From an uncultured Desulfomonile sp. (GTDB lineage: Bacteria > Desulfobacterota > Desulfomonilia > Desulfomonilales > Desulfomonilaceae): 64,000 nt of DNA. The notes beneath the pieces are model-generated. The model saw only the letters and a list, made by a program, of their open reading frames with translations, was not told where the DNA came from and searched no databases. The stretch's first letter is position 1; the number at the start of each line of letters is the position of its first letter. The DNA is taken from contig CAJBEZ010000008.1 of assembly GCA_903952205.1 (NCBI GenBank), positions 62,001-126,000 on the forward strand. Reading direction: 5' to 3'. The position numbers were made by a program, and so were the translations under genes. Positions 1 through 7,242 of this stretch are shown one piece after another.

Positions 1-231
1 CAGTTTTAGAAAATTTTCTTCAGTCTGGGCCCTTTTCATTTTATCTGAAAAATCCCTGGCGTACAAATCGTAATTTTTTGTAGCGATTCCCTTTAAGATT
101 GAATCCATCTCAGCAGTTGAAACTTCCTTGATCTTACCGTCTGGGATGGCGGGCTGAGAATAGCAGACATCAGCCATGTAAGGAATGCACACTATACATA
201 ACAACACGCTCAGGATTGCAAGATTCTTCAT
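1..231 (-). CDS. Secreted protein, DUF3887-like, C-terminus outside window
   Basis: The gene is cut by the left edge, so only the first 77 residues are visible. They start with a signal peptide (MKNLAILSVLLCIVCIPYM, then a polar stretch ending near CYSQ). The mature part contains the pattern ILKGIATKNYDLYARDFS followed by KMKRAQTEENFLKL. This resembles the helical start of DUF3887-type domains, where a variable number of residues describe a small export-targeted fold of unknown function. A GGAGG ribosome site lies about 7 bases before the ATG. It is last in the minus-strand run of secreted proteins but is separated from them by 229 bases containing a strong hairpin, so it may be a separate unit. 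The family call is tentative; secretion is well supported. Confidence 0.6.
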   Translation of the reverse strand, partial: MKNLAILSVLLCIVCIPYMADVCYSQPAIPDGKIKEVSTAEMDSILKGIATKNYDLYARDFSDKMKRAQTEENFLKL

Positions 232-313
232 GATAATCGCCTCCGCTTCTAATAAAAATGTCTAACATAATCGAAAATGAGGCCAGTCTTCTAGTTCGTA
301 GATGAACATAGTC

Positions 314-338
314 AATCTCCGCACATTATGCGGAGATT
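314..338. terminator. Perfect 10-bp hairpin between secreted-protein genes
   Basis: Bases 314-323 (AATCTCCGCA) pair perfectly with 329-338 (TGCGGAGATT) around a 5-base loop. It lies between the stop of the four-gene secreted array and the start of the truncated gene. Neither strand has a clean T-run after it, so it could be a weak or factor-dependent terminator, an mRNA end-protecting structure, or a protein-binding palindrome. The pairing is certain; the role is inferred. Confidence 0.45.
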
Positions 339-460
339 ATACGGGTTATTCGCCGCAATCTCAATAGACCTCAAAGGAGAGGGACTCAACACGGATGCGT
401 TTTTGCGAAGCTAAGGACCGATATGTGGCTGTTTCTAACTAACTATGGTTTGGCGATGGC

Positions 461-1051
461 TTATTGATAAACGAGAGTGACGCTATTGGGTGCCCATTCC
501 AATACGGGATATCCACCCTCTGTTTTAGGGCTGGATTTTGAGAACCATTGTCCAGATGCAGCTAAACCAACGGCGGTAAAGTTAGTCGGAAATCCCGTAA
601 ACCAATTTACGTTATCACTGCGATTGACCACACCGGTAAGCGAGTCCACATTAATAGGATCTGTGTTCGCCCCATTAACAACGAGGTATATTTGTGCCGG
701 ACCAGGGGGCACGCTCGATATTGTCCAGGTGCATGTGGTAGGCACGCATGTCGTGGTTGACGGTGACCAATTTACTGATGCAGTACCTGGACTATTTTTA
801 ATTACTGGTGGGTCGACCGTAACATCAACATAAATAGGGCTCCAATTCCCAGCTCTACCGATCACAACGCATGGGGCAAGCGCCGCAGAAGAAAGGTCAG
901 ATTGAAGTAAATTGGAATTCGGGTCCCCAGTATCAGGTGCCGCTGCTCCCGGTTGAGTGTTGCCAAGATTACTGTCCAACTGGCCAAATACTGTGACAAC
1001 CGAGCCAATTATCAAAATCGTTACACAAAAAACTGTAATTTGTCTCAACAT
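461..1051 (-). CDS. Secreted protein, diverged member of the four-copy tandem family
   Basis: A protein of 196 residues with an N-terminal signal peptide (MLRQITVFCVTILIIGSVVTVFG). The start at 1051 is preferred over an upstream codon at 1072 because AGAGG lies five bases before it. The mature part has the family layout: a Cys near the start (APCVVIGRA), a central strand with Cys-rich TTTCVPTTCTW, a NWFTGFPTNFTAVGL block matching the FPDWF...FTG block of its neighbours, and an aromatic C-terminus (PNSVTLVYQ). It is longer and more diverged than the other three copies. It lies 36 bases after the preceding gene in the same direction, so co-transcription is likely. No enzymatic motif is visible. 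I infer a beta-rich extracellular or surface protein; function is unknown. Confidence 0.72.
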   Translation of the reverse strand: MLRQITVFCVTILIIGSVVTVFGQLDSNLGNTQPGAAAPDTGDPNSNLLQSDLSSAALAPCVVIGRAGNWSPIYVDVTVDPPVIKNSPGTASVNWSPSTTTCVPTTCTWTISSVPPGPAQIYLVVNGANTDPINVDSLTGVVNRSDNVNWFTGFPTNFTAVGLAASGQWFSKSSPKTEGGYPVLEWAPNSVTLVYQ

Positions 1052-1087
1052 GTTGACCTCTAGTCTGTTCATTTTTTCAAAACCTCG

Positions 1088-1573
1088 TTACTGCCATATT
1101 ACGGTGATAGAAGCTGGCACCCATGGTGTCCCGGGACTATACACGGTCACACCGGTAAATATAGTGGTGGCACATGCCGTCGAAAGAGGGAACCAATTGG
1201 GAAATTGGGCTTTCGTAATAATCGTGGTACCCTGCGACAACAACACTTGGGGTGAGATAGGGACCATTGTAGGTGTGCCTGTATTTAGGCTCATATATAC
1301 AGGGGCGGTTGGTGGCGGATTTTGAGGGGAGTTTGCGACAATGATTGTAGCAGTGGTAGGTCCCCAGAAAGTTGTGGGGGGGGTGGCGTTGTCACAGCAT
1401 CCACTGAAATCAGTGGGAGTGGTGAAGAACAATTCCTGGTAGTAGGATGGCGCCTGAACCAAGGTGTTAGCATTGGCTGTTGCGACAACTGTGCACGGGG
1501 TTTTTGGACCGGCTATAGCAACACACGGTATCAACAGAAATACAAAACAACATATAAACATAATTTTGCTCAT
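1088..1573 (-). CDS. Secreted protein of the tandem family, copy 3
   Basis: A protein of 161 residues with a signal peptide (MSKIMFICCFVFLLIPCVAIAG). The mature part starts PCTVVATANANTLVQAPSYYQ and contains TATIIVANSPQNPPPTAPVY, GTTIITKAQFPNWF, and the ending FTGVTVYSPGTPWVPASITV followed by IWQ. These blocks are shared almost word for word with the next two proteins on the strand and with the last 110 or so residues of the inverse autotransporter at 2594-3979. Two Cys (one near the mature N-terminus, one or two before the TATI block) recur and could form a disulfide in the periplasm or outside. AAGGAG precedes the ATG. No known family recognised; a surface subunit role is inferred only from the shared domain. 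Confidence 0.78.
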   Translation of the reverse strand: MSKIMFICCFVFLLIPCVAIAGPKTPCTVVATANANTLVQAPSYYQELFFTTPTDFSGCCDNATPPTTFWGPTTATIIVANSPQNPPPTAPVYMSLNTGTPTMVPISPQVLLSQGTTIITKAQFPNWFPLSTACATTIFTGVTVYSPGTPWVPASITVIWQ

Positions 1574-1609
1574 GGGACTCAGCTCCTTCCGTAAATCAGG
1601 TTAAATCCA

Positions 1610-2059
1610 TTACTGCCATATTATGGTAATAGAATTGGGGACCCATGGGGTCGCCGGACTATAGACGGTTACGCCGGTAAAAGATGGCGTTGAAGTCCCA
1701 CTTGGGAACCATCCCGAGAACTGGTTAATGGTAATAACCGTCGTGCCTTGCGAAATAAGCACTTGGGGAGTGCCAGCGACAGCGCCGTTTAGAGCTAAAT
1801 AGACAGGGGCTGTGGGCGGAGGATTCTGAGGGGGGTTTGCGATTATGATTGTCGCTGTAGTGGGGGCGTTAGCGCCGGTACAATAAGTGAAAACCGGGTT
1901 ATTGGCAAAACCAAGCGATTGGTAGTAATCGGGCGCTTGAACTAGGGTGTTGGCATTGGCCGTTGCGACAACCGTGCATGGTGTGAGCGCACCGCATATT
2001 CCAATGGCAGGCATCAGAATAAGGACTATGGTAACGATTATTATACTGAATTTTCTCAT
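1610..2059 (-). CDS. Secreted protein of the tandem family, copy 2
   Basis: A protein of 149 residues. Signal peptide MRKFSIIIVTIVLILMPAIGICG is followed by LTPCTVVATANANTLVQAPDYYQ, TATIIIANPPQNPPPTAPVY, GTTVITINQFSGWF and a C-terminal FTGVTVYSPATPWVPNSITI ending in IWQ. The closest relative is the gene just downstream at 1088-1573; even the region coding the N-terminal PCTVVATANANTLVQAP stretch is nearly the same, which points to recent tandem duplication. It sits 44 bases downstream of the preceding copy in the same direction. No catalytic motif is seen; the high Thr/Pro/Asn/Val content and alternating hydrophobic pattern suggest a beta-sandwich. Function unknown. Confidence 0.78.
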   Translation of the reverse strand: MRKFSIIIVTIVLILMPAIGICGALTPCTVVATANANTLVQAPDYYQSLGFANNPVFTYCTGANAPTTATIIIANPPQNPPPTAPVYLALNGAVAGTPQVLISQGTTVITINQFSGWFPSGTSTPSFTGVTVYSPATPWVPNSITIIWQ

Positions 2060-2103
2060 TGGTCCGGGTTACCTCGTTATAAATACGCCGTATTTTCTGA
2101 CAT

Positions 2104-2544
2104 CTAATAGTAAACTATGCTGATAAAAGAAGGTACCCAAGGCGTCCCTGGGGTGGTAAGTTTAAGACCAGTAAAGGTTGAGCTTGAAGAGAACCAATCG
2201 GGAAAATTGGCTTTGGTAATTACGGTACTGCCCTGGACCAATAACACCGATGACGTGAAAGGGCCTGAATCTGAATTCGCTAGAGTCATGTATACAGGAG
2301 CGGTTGGCGAAGGGTTTTGAGGCGGATTTGCAACCACAATTGTCGCCGCCGTGGTTTTTGTGCAGTCAGTAAAGGATAGCGCCGAGTCAAAGGGAATGTA
2401 CTGGGCGTAAGAAGGAGTCTGAATGTAGGTATTGGCGTTGGCATTGGCAGTCACAGTACATGGGAATAGTGGGGCTGTTTCAGCGATGCTGGGGACAAAT
2501 AAAAATAGAATTGAACTGACGAAAATAATGGATTTTGTCATCAT
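2104..2544 (-). CDS. Secreted protein of the tandem family, copy 1
   Basis: A protein of 146 residues with a signal peptide (MMTKSIIFVSSILFLFVPSIAETA). An AGGAGG site lies 4 bases before the first and 7 before the second of two adjacent ATG codons, so translation may begin at either. The mature protein shows the family blocks: FPCTVTANANANTYIQTPSY, a second Cys in FTDCTKTTAATIVVANPPQN, GSTVITKANFPDWF and an aromatic end (PSFISIVYY). It is the first gene after the inverse autotransporter, 49 bases away, and its FPDWF block is identical to that of the autotransporter's last domain. This supports the idea that the secreted proteins and the anchored domain share a fold and perhaps contact each other. 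Function unknown. Confidence 0.78.
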   Translation of the reverse strand: MMTKSIIFVSSILFLFVPSIAETAPLFPCTVTANANANTYIQTPSYAQYIPFDSALSFTDCTKTTAATIVVANPPQNPSPTAPVYMTLANSDSGPFTSSVLLVQGSTVITKANFPDWFSSSSTFTGLKLTTPGTPWVPSFISIVYY

Positions 2545-2593
2545 CCAACCTCCTAAACTTGCAGTGGAAAAATCAATACCCCTAACTTTCGTG

Positions 2594-3979
2594 TCATTGG
2601 GGGGTAAGTGTAGCCCCGTAAGTTATCGTAAATGAAAACGGGATGTAATAACTCCCTTGGGCGTTTGGATTGTTATTCAGAGAATATTTAACCTTTATTT
2701 TTGTCCATGGTCCGCCGGTAAACCAGTCCGGAAAATTTGTCTTGGTGATAGCCTGAGTGCCGGTTGTTATCCACAAATGTGTTGGTGTACTGGTGCCCCT
2801 GCTGGGGTTTTCAAGCCATACTTCCACTGGATTAGCCGGCGCATTGGCGACAGTAACTGTCGCAGTTGTTGTCGGGTCACAGCAACAAAAATCTAACGGG
2901 CTGTCGAATGCGTAAGACTTCTCGGTTCCGTTATTACTTGACATTTGCTCATTTGCATTAGCAAAGGCCATGCATGCTGCCGGCGGGTCAGGGCTGGGGG
3001 TAGGGGCCGGTGGAGGCGCCTGATTGGCCATCCGGCTCACCGAACTCGAAAGCATCCGACTCAGGTTGCGTTGGCCGTTGCTAAAAACAGGTTCGGGCAT
3101 TGTGAACGGGCTGTCGCCCATAAAATAGTTCCCGATGAGAAAGCCAAGATTCAGGAATACGGCGAAGTTGTTCCACGAGTCATTTATCCTGTTGTAGCCG
3201 TGCTCGTAGGTGAACGTTAAAAGTCCATTCCTTGTGGTGAGGTCCGCTCCGGTCATATAAGCGTAGACATTGTTCCCCACATCGAAATTATACATGGCGG
3301 CCTTAAGACGGAGATCCAGAGCCTCATTGAGCAGCGCCATCGAGTATCCCGCCATGATGTCGTAATTCGATCCATTCTTTCTGAACGAGGAGCCAATCTC
3401 CGTTGATGAGAAGAGGTCGCCATAGTAGTAGTTCGTGTTGAAATCTATAGCGCTTGAGGCTCCAATGTTTGCCGACATTTCAAGCCCTATTGAGCCGGAT
3501 TGATGCCATTTGTTGTAGCCTTTTACCGTGTCGTAAAAAAAATTCGCCCCGGCTAATGCCCTGTCGGACACAATCCTCCGATAACCCCCTCCCAAGGACA
3601 CATCGCCGCCGTAAACGGAGCCATCGTTATCTTTCCTGTAATAATCCCAGTAGTTGCCGTGAACCTCGCCAAACAGGACTTCATCGCGCCCAATACTCAC
3701 AGGCAGAAGATAGTCTAAATTGAACTGACCAATGTTATACCCGGCGCCAAAAAAATATTGGAACCCAAATTTCAGATTCGGGATGTTCGGAGTCAAGGCT
3801 CCTAACATCCCGCTGGTAATGGGGACCGTGCTGGATTCTCTCATAATCTCGCCCGAATTTACCGGACCAACTACAGGCCGTGGCATTTGAAATTGGGCAG
3901 ACGCTATGTCAGAAACAGCCAAAAATATTAGCATGCATGTAGAAAACACCAACCGCATGCGCCTATCCGGCCATACCAT
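2594..3979 (-). CDS. Inverse autotransporter-like outer-membrane protein with C-terminal passenger domain
   Basis: A protein of 461 residues. I chose the ATG at 3979 because GGGAG lies six bases upstream; an earlier start at 4045 lacks this. The signal peptide ends near DIASAQ. Residues of about 50-310 look like an outer-membrane barrel of the inverse autotransporter (intimin/invasin) kind: alternating aromatic strands, GGGYRRIVSDRALAGANFFY, and GSIGLEM. A Pro-rich linker (APPPAPTPSPDPP) follows, then a domain of about 110 residues with CMAFANANEQ, TTTATVTVANAPANP, GTQAITKTNFPDWF and SFTITYG. That last domain is the same as the whole mature part of the four secreted proteins downstream. In the known family the passenger C-terminal to the barrel is displayed on the cell surface. 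Barrel type is judged by pattern only; display of this domain is inferred. Confidence 0.72.
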   Translation of the reverse strand: MVWPDRRMRLVFSTCMLIFLAVSDIASAQFQMPRPVVGPVNSGEIMRESSTVPITSGMLGALTPNIPNLKFGFQYFFGAGYNIGQFNLDYLLPVSIGRDEVLFGEVHGNYWDYYRKDNDGSVYGGDVSLGGGYRRIVSDRALAGANFFYDTVKGYNKWHQSGSIGLEMSANIGASSAIDFNTNYYYGDLFSSTEIGSSFRKNGSNYDIMAGYSMALLNEALDLRLKAAMYNFDVGNNVYAYMTGADLTTRNGLLTFTYEHGYNRINDSWNNFAVFLNLGFLIGNYFMGDSPFTMPEPVFSNGQRNLSRMLSSSVSRMANQAPPPAPTPSPDPPAACMAFANANEQMSSNNGTEKSYAFDSPLDFCCCDPTTTATVTVANAPANPVEVWLENPSRGTSTPTHLWITTGTQAITKTNFPDWFTGGPWTKIKVKYSLNNNPNAQGSYYIPFSFTITYGATLTPQ

Positions 3980-4484
3980 GTCAGCTCCCAATCCGTGATG
4001 GCCGAATTGAGTCATGCCTATTGATAATGGAGGGTAAGAACGCAAACCACCGGTGTATTTTCAATACATACATGGCGAGTATATATGACCAAAATGGCTA
4101 ACATGTCAACATATTATTCAATTAAGTTAATGAATTATGATGATAATATCATGTGACTTATACTTAAATTACATTTATAGTTGATTATATTTAATTAGAT
4201 GGTATGTACTTTGGTAAAACGCGGACTTAGGAACATCTTTGGTGAGATTCAAATATTGAAGGTCAATTTTTGTTTTCCGGTCGGACAACTTTTTGTTATG
4301 CAATAAATTATACATAAGATATTGTTCTGTCGCAGCTTACTGTTTTTTCGAACAACTTCCGGGCATTCTAAGTGATCAGTTTGTAGCATTTTGCTGGTCG
4401 ATCTTTTCACTGAGCGATCTATAGCAGGATACTTTTTCGATAAGACCGACTTTACGCATTTTTTAGCAAGCAAAGGAGAATTAA
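3980..4484. promoter_or_regulatory. AT-rich divergent intergenic region
   Basis: About 505 bases with no convincing gene separate the minus-strand surface operon from the plus-strand RiPP operon, so promoters for both must lie here. Bases 4100-4320 are strongly AT-rich. I could not fix a -35/-10 pair with confidence. The first precursor gene has an AAGGAG site at about 4473-4478, just before its ATG. Short reading frames in this stretch lack ribosome sites and look spurious. Confidence 0.4.
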
Positions 4485-4838
4485 ATGAGCAAGTCAGAAG
4501 TGGAGCGTTTTGCGAACGCAGTTCGCGCGGACAAGGGATTGCAAGAGGAACTCAAGAAGGCGGCTGTAAGCAATGAAGCCATCGTGGCTTTTGCCAAGGA
4601 CAAAGGTTACGATGTCAATCTAAACGAGATCGTCTCTTTTGTAGAGGCTAAAAAAGCGACATTGAGCGAAGAGGACCTCGATAAAGTTGCCGGTGGAAAG
4701 AAAAAAGGGGGAACAACCAACGTCCAAACCAATGTGGAAGTGCAAGCGGAAGTGACCGTCCAGGTCGTTCAAACTCAAACAGCCGCAACCACCACTACAG
4801 CGGCGGCAGAAGCGGAATGTGTTATCATTGCCACATGA
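4485..4838 (+). CDS. RiPP precursor peptide with Nif11-like leader, copy 1
   Basis: A 117-residue precursor. Residues 1-71 form a Nif11-type leader (SEVERFANAVRADKGLQEEL, then EAIVAFAKDKGYDVNLNEI, then LSEEDLDKVAGG), ending in a Gly-Gly at 70-71 that is the usual leader-cleavage point of this family. The core of about 46 residues begins KKKGG and is rich in Val, Thr, Gln and Ala, ending AAAEAECVIIAT with a single Cys. It is followed by two further precursors and three radical SAM genes, which by family knowledge would modify the core after leader recognition. The core differs from copies 2 and 3 in the middle but keeps the same last residues, which suggests the tail is needed for processing or is the conserved product end. 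Confidence 0.9.
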   Translation: MSKSEVERFANAVRADKGLQEELKKAAVSNEAIVAFAKDKGYDVNLNEIVSFVEAKKATLSEEDLDKVAGGKKKGGTTNVQTNVEVQAEVTVQVVQTQTAATTTTAAAEAECVIIAT

Positions 4839-4898
4839 TCAATATGAAGTTCACTGTCAGGCCTCAACTTTTCATTGAGAGAAAGATAGGAGAATTCA

Positions 4899-5267
4899 AT
4901 GAGTCAATCTGAAGTTGAACGATTTGCGGTTGCAGTGCGCGCGGACAAGGTGTTGCAGGATGAACTGAAGAAAGCCGCTGTGAGTAATGAGGCAATTGTG
5001 GCTTTTGCCAAGAGCAAGGGTTACGATGTCAATCTGAATGAGATAGTCTCTTTTGTAGAGGCCAGGAAAGCTACCCTGAGTGAAGAGGACCTCGGCAAGG
5101 TGGCGGGTGGCAAATCCAAAGGTCATGTCGCCGCTACAACCAATGTGACAGGCGTAGCGGAAGTAGTTGCTATGGCTGTTTCGGTCACCGTGGCCGTTGA
5201 AGCGCAAGACGTGGCTACCAGTTCGACTGTGGCGGCAGAGGCGGAATGCGTTATTATCGCCACATGA
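4899..5267 (+). CDS. RiPP precursor peptide with Nif11-like leader, copy 2
   Basis: A 122-residue precursor with the same leader layout (MSQSEVERFAVAVRADK... LSEEDLGKVAGG) and a core of about 51 residues. The core contains a Val/Ala/Thr run (EVVAMAVSVTVAVEAQDV) and then ATSSTVAAEAECVIIAT. Its last 29 residues are identical to those of copy 3, and the DNA there differs at only about two positions. AGGAG lies just before the ATG. The spacing from the previous gene (60 bases) and the intergenic sequence itself are repeated between copies, so whole gene-plus-spacer units were duplicated. A core of alternating small and beta-branched residues, together with an epimerase gene downstream, recalls polytheonamide-type substrates, although those have a nitrile-hydratase-type leader instead. 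Confidence 0.9.
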   Translation: MSQSEVERFAVAVRADKVLQDELKKAAVSNEAIVAFAKSKGYDVNLNEIVSFVEARKATLSEEDLGKVAGGKSKGHVAATTNVTGVAEVVAMAVSVTVAVEAQDVATSSTVAAEAECVIIAT

Positions 5268-5324
5268 TCAGCATGAATTTCAAATCAGGTCTCAAATTTT
5301 CATTGAGAGAGGAAGAAAAATCCG

Positions 5325-5687
5325 ATGAGTCAATCTGAAGTCGAACGTTTTGCTGCCGCAGTACGCGAAGACAAGGGACTGCAAGATGAATTGAAGAAGG
5401 CCGCTGTGAGTAATGAGGCAATTGTGGCCTTTGCCAAGACTAAAGGCTACGATGTGAATCTGAATGAGATGATCGCCTATATTGAAGAGAGAAAAGCTAC
5501 TCTGAGCGAAGAAGACCTTGACAAGGTAGCCGGTGGCAAGAAGAAAGGCATTGCTAATGTGGGGACCGCAGCGGAAGTGCTTGCCGAGGCGGTGGCTGTT
5601 TCTGTCACCGTGGCCGTTGAAGCGCAAGACGTGGCGACCAGTTCGACTGTGGCGGCAGAGGCGGAATGCGTTATTATCGCCACATGA
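5325..5687 (+). CDS. RiPP precursor peptide with Nif11-like leader, copy 3
   Basis: A 120-residue precursor. Leader residues 1-71 end LSEEDLDKVAGG; the core of about 49 residues starts KKKGIANVGTAAEVLAEA and finishes with the same 29-residue tail as copy 2, including the lone Cys in AECVIIAT. Leader positions in the second helix vary slightly (NEMIAYIEERKATL rather than NEIVSFVEARKATL), which is outside the invariant Nif11 positions. It is the last precursor before a strong hairpin at 5743-5772 and the modifying genes. All three precursors would be translated from one mRNA in larger amount than the enzymes if the hairpin reduces read-through. Confidence 0.9.
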   Translation: MSQSEVERFAAAVREDKGLQDELKKAAVSNEAIVAFAKTKGYDVNLNEMIAYIEERKATLSEEDLDKVAGGKKKGIANVGTAAEVLAEAVAVSVTVAVEAQDVATSSTVAAEAECVIIAT

Positions 5688-5742
5688 TCAGCATGAATCT
5701 CGTATCAGGCCTTGACACTTTTGATTGAGATCAAATTCTAAC

Positions 5743-5772
5743 GATCTCCAGATCCAGACGGCTCTGGAGATC
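5743..5772 (+). terminator. Hairpin between precursor genes and modifying enzymes (probable attenuator)
   Basis: GATCTCCAGA at 5743-5752 pairs perfectly with TCTGGAGATC at 5763-5772 around a 10-base loop, followed by CGCTTTTG, a short T-run. The structure lies between the last precursor and the epimerase gene, where a partial terminator would keep precursor mRNA above enzyme mRNA. The right arm also contains the GGAG that would serve the TTG start at 5778, so folding would hide that ribosome site. Pairing is seen; both regulatory roles are inferred. Confidence 0.6.
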
Positions 5773-5777
5773 CGCTT

Positions 5778-7238
5778 TTGAAGGGAACCAATCACGGGCT
5801 TAAATATATTATGTCAAACCACATTATACCTTCAGTAGAATTTCACAGGACCATCCCTGAGCGTAGAACGCCTGACGAGTTGAAAAAAATAGCTCATATA
5901 AAGCGCTTTCTTGAACTGCTCACAGGTGACAGGAAGTTTCGGGAACAACTCAAGGCAAATCCTGATCAGGCTGATCAGATAGCTAAATCAAGGGCGCTAG
6001 ATCTAGATCTGAAGAAATTCAGCAGTAAGTTTCAGACTCCACTCGTGTGTGCCGGGCAAGACCCGGAATTTCCATTGGCTGTCCTTTGGCGGGAATGGAT
6101 TGACGATCTAATCAAGTTTCGCTCGATGTTAAGGGAGGACGGATATTCCAGTACCGCCGACCCACGATTCAACGCATGGCGCAAACGGCAGGTTGAGCGA
6201 ACCAACAGCGAAATGGGCGCGGTGAGAGGGGATGCGATCACTCATCCTATATTTTCGTTTGAACTCTCGAAAGGTTGCTCGGTAGGATGCTGGTTCTGCG
6301 CCCTTGGGGCTAAATCCTTCGAGGGTTATTACCAGCGCACTCCGAAGAATGTGTCACTGTGGCGGGAAACTCTGAACACTTCCGTTGAACTTTTTGGCTC
6401 AGCGGTACAAACCAGCTTCTGTTATTGGGCCACTGAGCCTTTTGACAATCCGAACTATCTGGATTTCCTCCAGGATTATAAGGATATTGTCGGAGTTTTA
6501 CCGCAGACCACTTCTGCCGTTTCCACCAGGGATCTCGTCTGGACGCGCAGGCTCATGGATATGATCAAAGCCGGTAATGCCTTACCTTCAAGATTTTCAA
6601 TTATAAACTCAAAAACTTTGCGCGATTTGCACAGAATGTTCTCTCCTGAAGAACTCGTAAGAAATGAATTGCTCATGCAACTCAAGGAGTCGTCTTACGG
6701 AAAAGCCCGCGCCGGCAAAACGCTAAAAAAAGTAAACTCCCCGGGTAAGAAAGAAGCTGGTTTGCAGGTCAACGAAGGGGTCAGTTCCATAGCGTGCGTA
6801 TCGGGATACCTTGTGAGCATGATGGACAGGACGATAAAGCTGGTCAGTCCGTGTCAGGCCAGTGAACAATGGCCAATGGGCTTTCGTATCCATGACGAAG
6901 GAACATTTGGCGACGCAAAAGATTTTGGCGCCTTCATAACAGGGTCGATATCAAAACACATGCCTTCAAGCCTTCCCATTGACAAGCCTGTCGCCTTTCG
7001 TAATGGCCTCGCTTATGAACAAAATGAAAACGGTTTTATCCTTTCGTCTCAAGCCTCTGCTCACTCTTTTACAGGAGACGAATTTGTTGCCCGGTTGGGC
7101 GATATGGTGGCAGAGGGAATTCACAGCCCTGCTCAAATTGTTGGAGCGTTGGTCGATTCAGGAGCGGACATATTCGGTGTTCGAGGCACTCTGAGTGATC
7201 TTTACGATAAAGGATTTCTGGAAGACATGGTAGTTTGA
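5778..7238 (+). CDS. PoyD-like radical SAM RiPP amino-acid epimerase
   Basis: A 486-residue radical SAM protein with the iron-sulfur motif KGCSVGCWFC (Cys 167, 171, 174; CX3CX2C). The following segments, AVQTSFCYWATEPFDNPNY and GVLPQTTSAVSTRDL, match what I know of the PoyD family, which converts L- to D-residues in RiPP cores through radical hydrogen abstraction. Residues of about 31-80 (FLELLTGDRKFREQLKANPD, then RALDLDLKKF) resemble a Nif11-type leader helix pair and may be a leader-recognition or leader-mimic segment. Two starts are possible: TTG at 5778 with GGAG eight bases upstream, or ATG at 5811 without one. The next gene follows after 4 bases. Epimerase assignment is by motif reading; C-methylation or another radical modification cannot be excluded. 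Confidence 0.8.
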   Translation: MKGTNHGLKYIMSNHIIPSVEFHRTIPERRTPDELKKIAHIKRFLELLTGDRKFREQLKANPDQADQIAKSRALDLDLKKFSSKFQTPLVCAGQDPEFPLAVLWREWIDDLIKFRSMLREDGYSSTADPRFNAWRKRQVERTNSEMGAVRGDAITHPIFSFELSKGCSVGCWFCALGAKSFEGYYQRTPKNVSLWRETLNTSVELFGSAVQTSFCYWATEPFDNPNYLDFLQDYKDIVGVLPQTTSAVSTRDLVWTRRLMDMIKAGNALPSRFSIINSKTLRDLHRMFSPEELVRNELLMQLKESSYGKARAGKTLKKVNSPGKKEAGLQVNEGVSSIACVSGYLVSMMDRTIKLVSPCQASEQWPMGFRIHDEGTFGDAKDFGAFITGSISKHMPSSLPIDKPVAFRNGLAYEQNENGFILSSQASAHSFTGDEFVARLGDMVAEGIHSPAQIVGALVDSGADIFGVRGTLSDLYDKGFLEDMVV

Positions 7239-7242
7239 GGCC

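Noticed and set aside
477-833. Plus-strand frame opposite the secreted protein gene
   Set aside because: Shadow of the minus-strand gene, which has a signal peptide and a ribosome site. Similar plus-strand frames at 957, 2117 and 2945 are rejected for the same reason.
4249-4473. A 74-residue frame on the minus strand in the gap before the RiPP precursors
   Set aside because: No ribosome site, no family pattern, AT-rich background; the region is better explained as promoter DNA.
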